Source: Spirochaetales bacterium
GTDB taxonomy: Bacteria; Spirochaetota; Spirochaetia; Treponematales; UBA12059
DNA length: 7,696 bases
NCBI GenBank assembly: GCA_004525355.1
Contig: SPCK01000088.1
Location: 1-7,696, forward strand
Direction: 5' to 3'
Position numbers and translations under genes: made by a program
Part shown: in pieces, positions 5,423 through 7,696 of the stretch
Layout: each line of letters opens with the position of its first letter
How positions within the stretch are numbered: position 1 is the first letter of the stretch
Notes under the pieces: generated by a model
What the model was told of the DNA's origin: nothing
The model's database searches: none
The model's input: only the letters and a program-made list of their open reading frames with translations

Positions 5423-6300
5423 TGGATCTTGAATCCCGCAAGCGCAGGATACGCAAGCTCGTTTTCGCTTCGTCCTCGCTGTCCCGGGCTTTGGCCGCAG
5501 GAGAATTTAGCTCGTCCTTCAAGGGGCGCGGCATGGACTTCGATGGCCTGCGGGAATACGGGACGGACGATGACGCCCTGCGGATGGATTGGAACGCCAC
5601 CGCGCGTCTTGGACGGCCCTACGTCAAGACATACCGAGATGACAGAAACCTATCGGTCTACATCGTAATGGACGAGTCCGCCTCCATGGATTACGGGGAG
5701 GGCGGAGGCAGGCGGGAAACCGCTGCCGCCGCGGCATCATTGGTCGCCTACGCATGTGGTTTGAATGGCGTACGGGTAGGCGGACTGTTCTTCGGTGGCG
5801 AGGGCCTGCAGCACGTCGAGCCGGACTCGGGCCGCGGCGCGGTAGGCGCGTTCATGGAACGCATCATGGAAGGCCGGATGGGACAGGGTACGGGTTCTGA
5901 CCTCGCGGGCGCGCTGGCCACCACGACAGCGCACCTGAAACGGCGAAGCCTGGTCTTCGTATTCAGCGATTTTCGCATATCGGGATACGCCCTGGCCTTA
6001 TCGTTGCTGGCCAGGAAACATGATGCCGCGGCGGTTCTCGTGCGGGACGGTCAAGGAAGCCATCGGACATCAACGGGGTTCGCCATAAGGGCGATTGACG
6101 CCGAGTCCGGTCGTCCACGCTTGGTGATGCGACGTTCGGCGGCGTACCGGGAGGCGGTGGAGAGGAACGAAAAGGCAGCCCGACTCGAATGGCTGGCGTC
6201 AGTAGCGGCCGCGCGGGTACCCTACCTGGAACTCGGTCCGGAAACCGATCCCGTCAAGGCTCTAGTGGAATTCTTCGGCCGACGACGGAGGGCTTCGTGA
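5422..6300 (+). CDS. DUF58-family protein with VWA-like MIDAS motif
   Basis: A 292-residue protein. The DUF58 core is clear: GEFSSSFKGRGMDFDGLREY (27-46), then DDALRMDWNATARLGRPYVK (50-69), matching the family pattern of a Gly-Asp-Asp-x-Arg-x-Ile-Asp-Trp stretch (here with variant spacing). A metal-ion-dependent adhesion site follows as DESAS (84-88) in a VWA-like alpha/beta fold ending at about residue 285. No signal peptide or membrane segment is seen, so it is probably cytoplasmic and docked at the membrane through partners. DUF58 proteins regularly sit directly after MoxR and are the likely client or partner of the ATPase. The start ATG overlaps the moxR stop by one base, and the stop overlaps the next start by four bases, so expression is probably coupled. 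Confidence 0.93.
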   Translation: MDLESRKRRIRKLVFASSSLSRALAAGEFSSSFKGRGMDFDGLREYGTDDDALRMDWNATARLGRPYVKTYRDDRNLSVYIVMDESASMDYGEGGGRRETAAAAASLVAYACGLNGVRVGGLFFGGEGLQHVEPDSGRGAVGAFMERIMEGRMGQGTGSDLAGALATTTAHLKRRSLVFVFSDFRISGYALALSLLARKHDAAAVLVRDGQGSHRTSTGFAIRAIDAESGRPRLVMRRSAAYREAVERNEKAARLEWLASVAAARVPYLELGPETDPVKALVEFFGRRRRAS

Positions 6301-7214
6301 AATCCGTCGCGTTGCTCGTCCTCGTCGCGATAGCGGGGCTGGCTATCCCGGTCAATGCCGAGGTCCGTGTGCTCGGCGTGGAATTCGATCCGGCGGCCTA
6401 CTCGACAGGGCAGGTTGTAACCGCCATCGTGGTGTGGGACGATTCGGGAACGCGCTGGATTCCCGAGCGCATGAATTCATCATTTCCCGACAGCGGTGAG
6501 GACGGCCCGACCATATTGTCGGCCCAGACGCAGGAACGGGGTGGACGCCCGATGCTCGTTATCCGCTTTATCGCATGGAAGCCGGGGCCGGGTGTCCTGC
6601 CTTCATTATATGTCGGCGGACAGGCCTTCCCACCCATTCCAGTCGACGCTGTATCGGTTCTTCCTTCCCTGGGCAGGGCAAACCCGGAGCCGCTACCCCA
6701 GCTCGAACCGCCTGGCCTGAAGGCGAGGGTATACCTCATGGTCGGCGGATTTCTCCTGACCGTGCTGGTTTCAATATTCGTCGCATTCAGGCTGATTCCC
6801 TGGTTGAGGGCGCTTCGGGCGCACTGGGCCTTTCGTCGCGCACGGCGGGAATTCGGAAGTGTTCTTGCGTACCTGCGTGAATCCAGCGGCGGGGCGGATG
6901 CGTGGGCCGTGCTGGGGACGGCCCTCAAGCGATATCTGGGAACAAGATCCGAGGTCGATTTCCTACCGCTCACCCCACGCGAGATTGCGGGCCTGCCGCT
7001 GGAATCCGTACCCGGTGCGGTGGGGCCCGACGCTGCCGTAATCCTGTCGGTAGGCGAATTCGTCCGATTCGGGGGAAGCACAGACGGGGATCTGCCCGCG
7101 GCCCTGGCCCTGGCGGAGGCTCTCGCGGAAACGATCGAGGCGGCGGTTGCTGCAGATTCCCCGAAATCCGGTTTCTCGGCTGCAGGAATGGGTGCACCGG
7201 GGGGCCGCCCTTGA
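6297..7214 (+). CDS. Exported, single-span membrane protein of the Bat-type operon
   Basis: A 305-residue protein read from GTG at 6297, with GGAGGG (6287-6292) four bases upstream. The GTGA overlap with the DUF58 stop is typical of this operon. Residues 1-21 look like a signal peptide or N-terminal anchor (hydrophobic core VALLVLVAIAGLAIPV, then NA before EV). Residues about 22-140 would be an outside domain rich in beta strands and proline. A membrane span covers about 145-170 (VYLMVGGFLLTVLVSIFVAF). A basic stretch follows (RALRAHWAFRRARR, 171-184), consistent with the C-terminal half lying in the cytoplasm as helices. The C-terminal layout (LGTALKRYLG, PLTPREIAGL) recalls DUF4381 or BatD-tail-like proteins found between DUF58 and VWA genes. 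The family match is tentative, and the role is likely scaffold or partner of the VWA proteins. Confidence 0.8.
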   Translation: MKSVALLVLVAIAGLAIPVNAEVRVLGVEFDPAAYSTGQVVTAIVVWDDSGTRWIPERMNSSFPDSGEDGPTILSAQTQERGGRPMLVIRFIAWKPGPGVLPSLYVGGQAFPPIPVDAVSVLPSLGRANPEPLPQLEPPGLKARVYLMVGGFLLTVLVSIFVAFRLIPWLRALRAHWAFRRARREFGSVLAYLRESSGGADAWAVLGTALKRYLGTRSEVDFLPLTPREIAGLPLESVPGAVGPDAAVILSVGEFVRFGGSTDGDLPAALALAEALAETIEAAVAADSPKSGFSAAGMGAPGGRP

Positions 7215-7216
7215 TC

Positions 7217-7696
7217 ATGTTCGACACTCCCTGGCTCCTGCTTCTGGCGGCAGGCTTGCCGGTTTACCTGGTCGCGGCCCGTATGGCGAGACGGGGAGGA
7301 AGGAGAGGCATCCGTTTACCGCTCGACCCCTGGGGCGGGCCACCTTCGCCCGATGCGCCGCTGGCCTGGCGAGCTGCCTTGGTATTGTCCGCGTTGGCGA
7401 TTGCCGCGTCATGGATTGCCGTTTCCGTGGCTGCGGCCGGCCCGGTTCTGGTCGAGCGCTCCCCGGTTCCATTCCGATCGGAGCTGGATATCGTTTTCGT
7501 CGTCGATGTCTCCCCGAGCATGGCCGCCATGGACCTTGAGCCGACCCGCCTGGAAGCCGCCATCGCCCTGGTTCGGGATTTCCTCTCTGACGCACAGGGA
7601 GCTGCAGGCGCTTCGGTCGGACTCGTGGCGTTCGGCGCCGAGGCTTCCCTCATCTGTCCGCCGACCCGTGATTACACAATCCTGGATGAATTGCTG
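7217..7696 (+). CDS. BatA-like VWA-domain membrane protein, 3' end cut by the window
   Basis: The first 160 residues are present and the frame is open to the window edge. A membrane segment covers residues about 4-21 (PWLLLLAAGLPVYLVAA), followed by a basic stretch and a second span at about 52-75 (ALVLSALAIAASWIAVSVAAA). A VWA domain begins at about 90 with the MIDAS motif DVSPS (97-101). It continues through EPTRLEAAIALVRDFL and GLVAFGAEA, and ends here near PPTRDY (148-153), where T150 occupies the usual MIDAS threonine position. This is the standard BatA arrangement, with a membrane anchor before a VWA domain. The complete protein is expected to be about 320-340 residues with a C-terminal span. 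ATG at 7217 is used. A TTG at 7211 is in frame, overlaps the previous stop by four bases (TTGA) and is better spaced from GGGGGG (7199-7204), so it is a real alternative. Confidence 0.9.
   Translation, partial: MFDTPWLLLLAAGLPVYLVAARMARRGGRRGIRLPLDPWGGPPSPDAPLAWRAALVLSALAIAASWIAVSVAAAGPVLVERSPVPFRSELDIVFVVDVSPSMAAMDLEPTRLEAAIALVRDFLSDAQGAAGASVGLVAFGAEASLICPPTRDYTILDELL

Overview
The window is GC-rich chromosomal DNA that looks spirochaetal, most likely from a relative of Treponema or Spirochaeta. That is an inference from gene content: a cyclic-nucleotide-binding protein fused to tetratricopeptide repeats, next to a Crp/Fnr regulator, and a compact MoxR - DUF58 - membrane protein - VWA (Bat-type) operon. 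No marker gene settles the genus.

Left part (1-3349), read on the minus strand from right to left. An amidohydrolase-superfamily enzyme (3349-2129) is followed, after a 103-base gap with a good promoter candidate, by a two-gene unit: a cNMP-domain/TPR protein (2025-982) and a Crp/Fnr-type regulator (980-330), separated by one base. Next come tRNA-Thr(CGT) (259-187), with its own promoter and a strong intrinsic terminator, and then an unusual palindromic element (3-143). The outer arms of this element are copies of the tRNA 3' end in opposite orientations.

Middle (3350-4390). A 335-base intergenic region with a strong hairpin separates the amidohydrolase from a divergent GNAT acetyltransferase (3685-4194). 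About 200 bases then lead into the Bat-type operon. They carry hairpins and a run of eight C that lies between a weak -35 and a good -10, which suggests a length-variable (phase-variable) promoter.

Right part (4391-7696), plus strand: MoxR AAA+ ATPase (4391-5422), DUF58 protein with a MIDAS motif (5422-6300), a small exported and membrane-anchored protein (6297-7214), and the start of a BatA-like VWA membrane protein (7217 to the window edge). Stop and start codons overlap by 1 and 4 bases at the first two junctions and nearly touch at the third, so these genes are probably co-transcribed and translationally coupled. Known MoxR/VWA systems act as chaperone-like ATPase plus metal-dependent adhesion domains at the membrane. 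The exact job of Bat systems is unsettled.

The parts most worth following up are the C8 promoter spacer, the tRNA-derived palindrome, and the pairing of an intact cNMP pocket with a degenerate one in adjacent genes.
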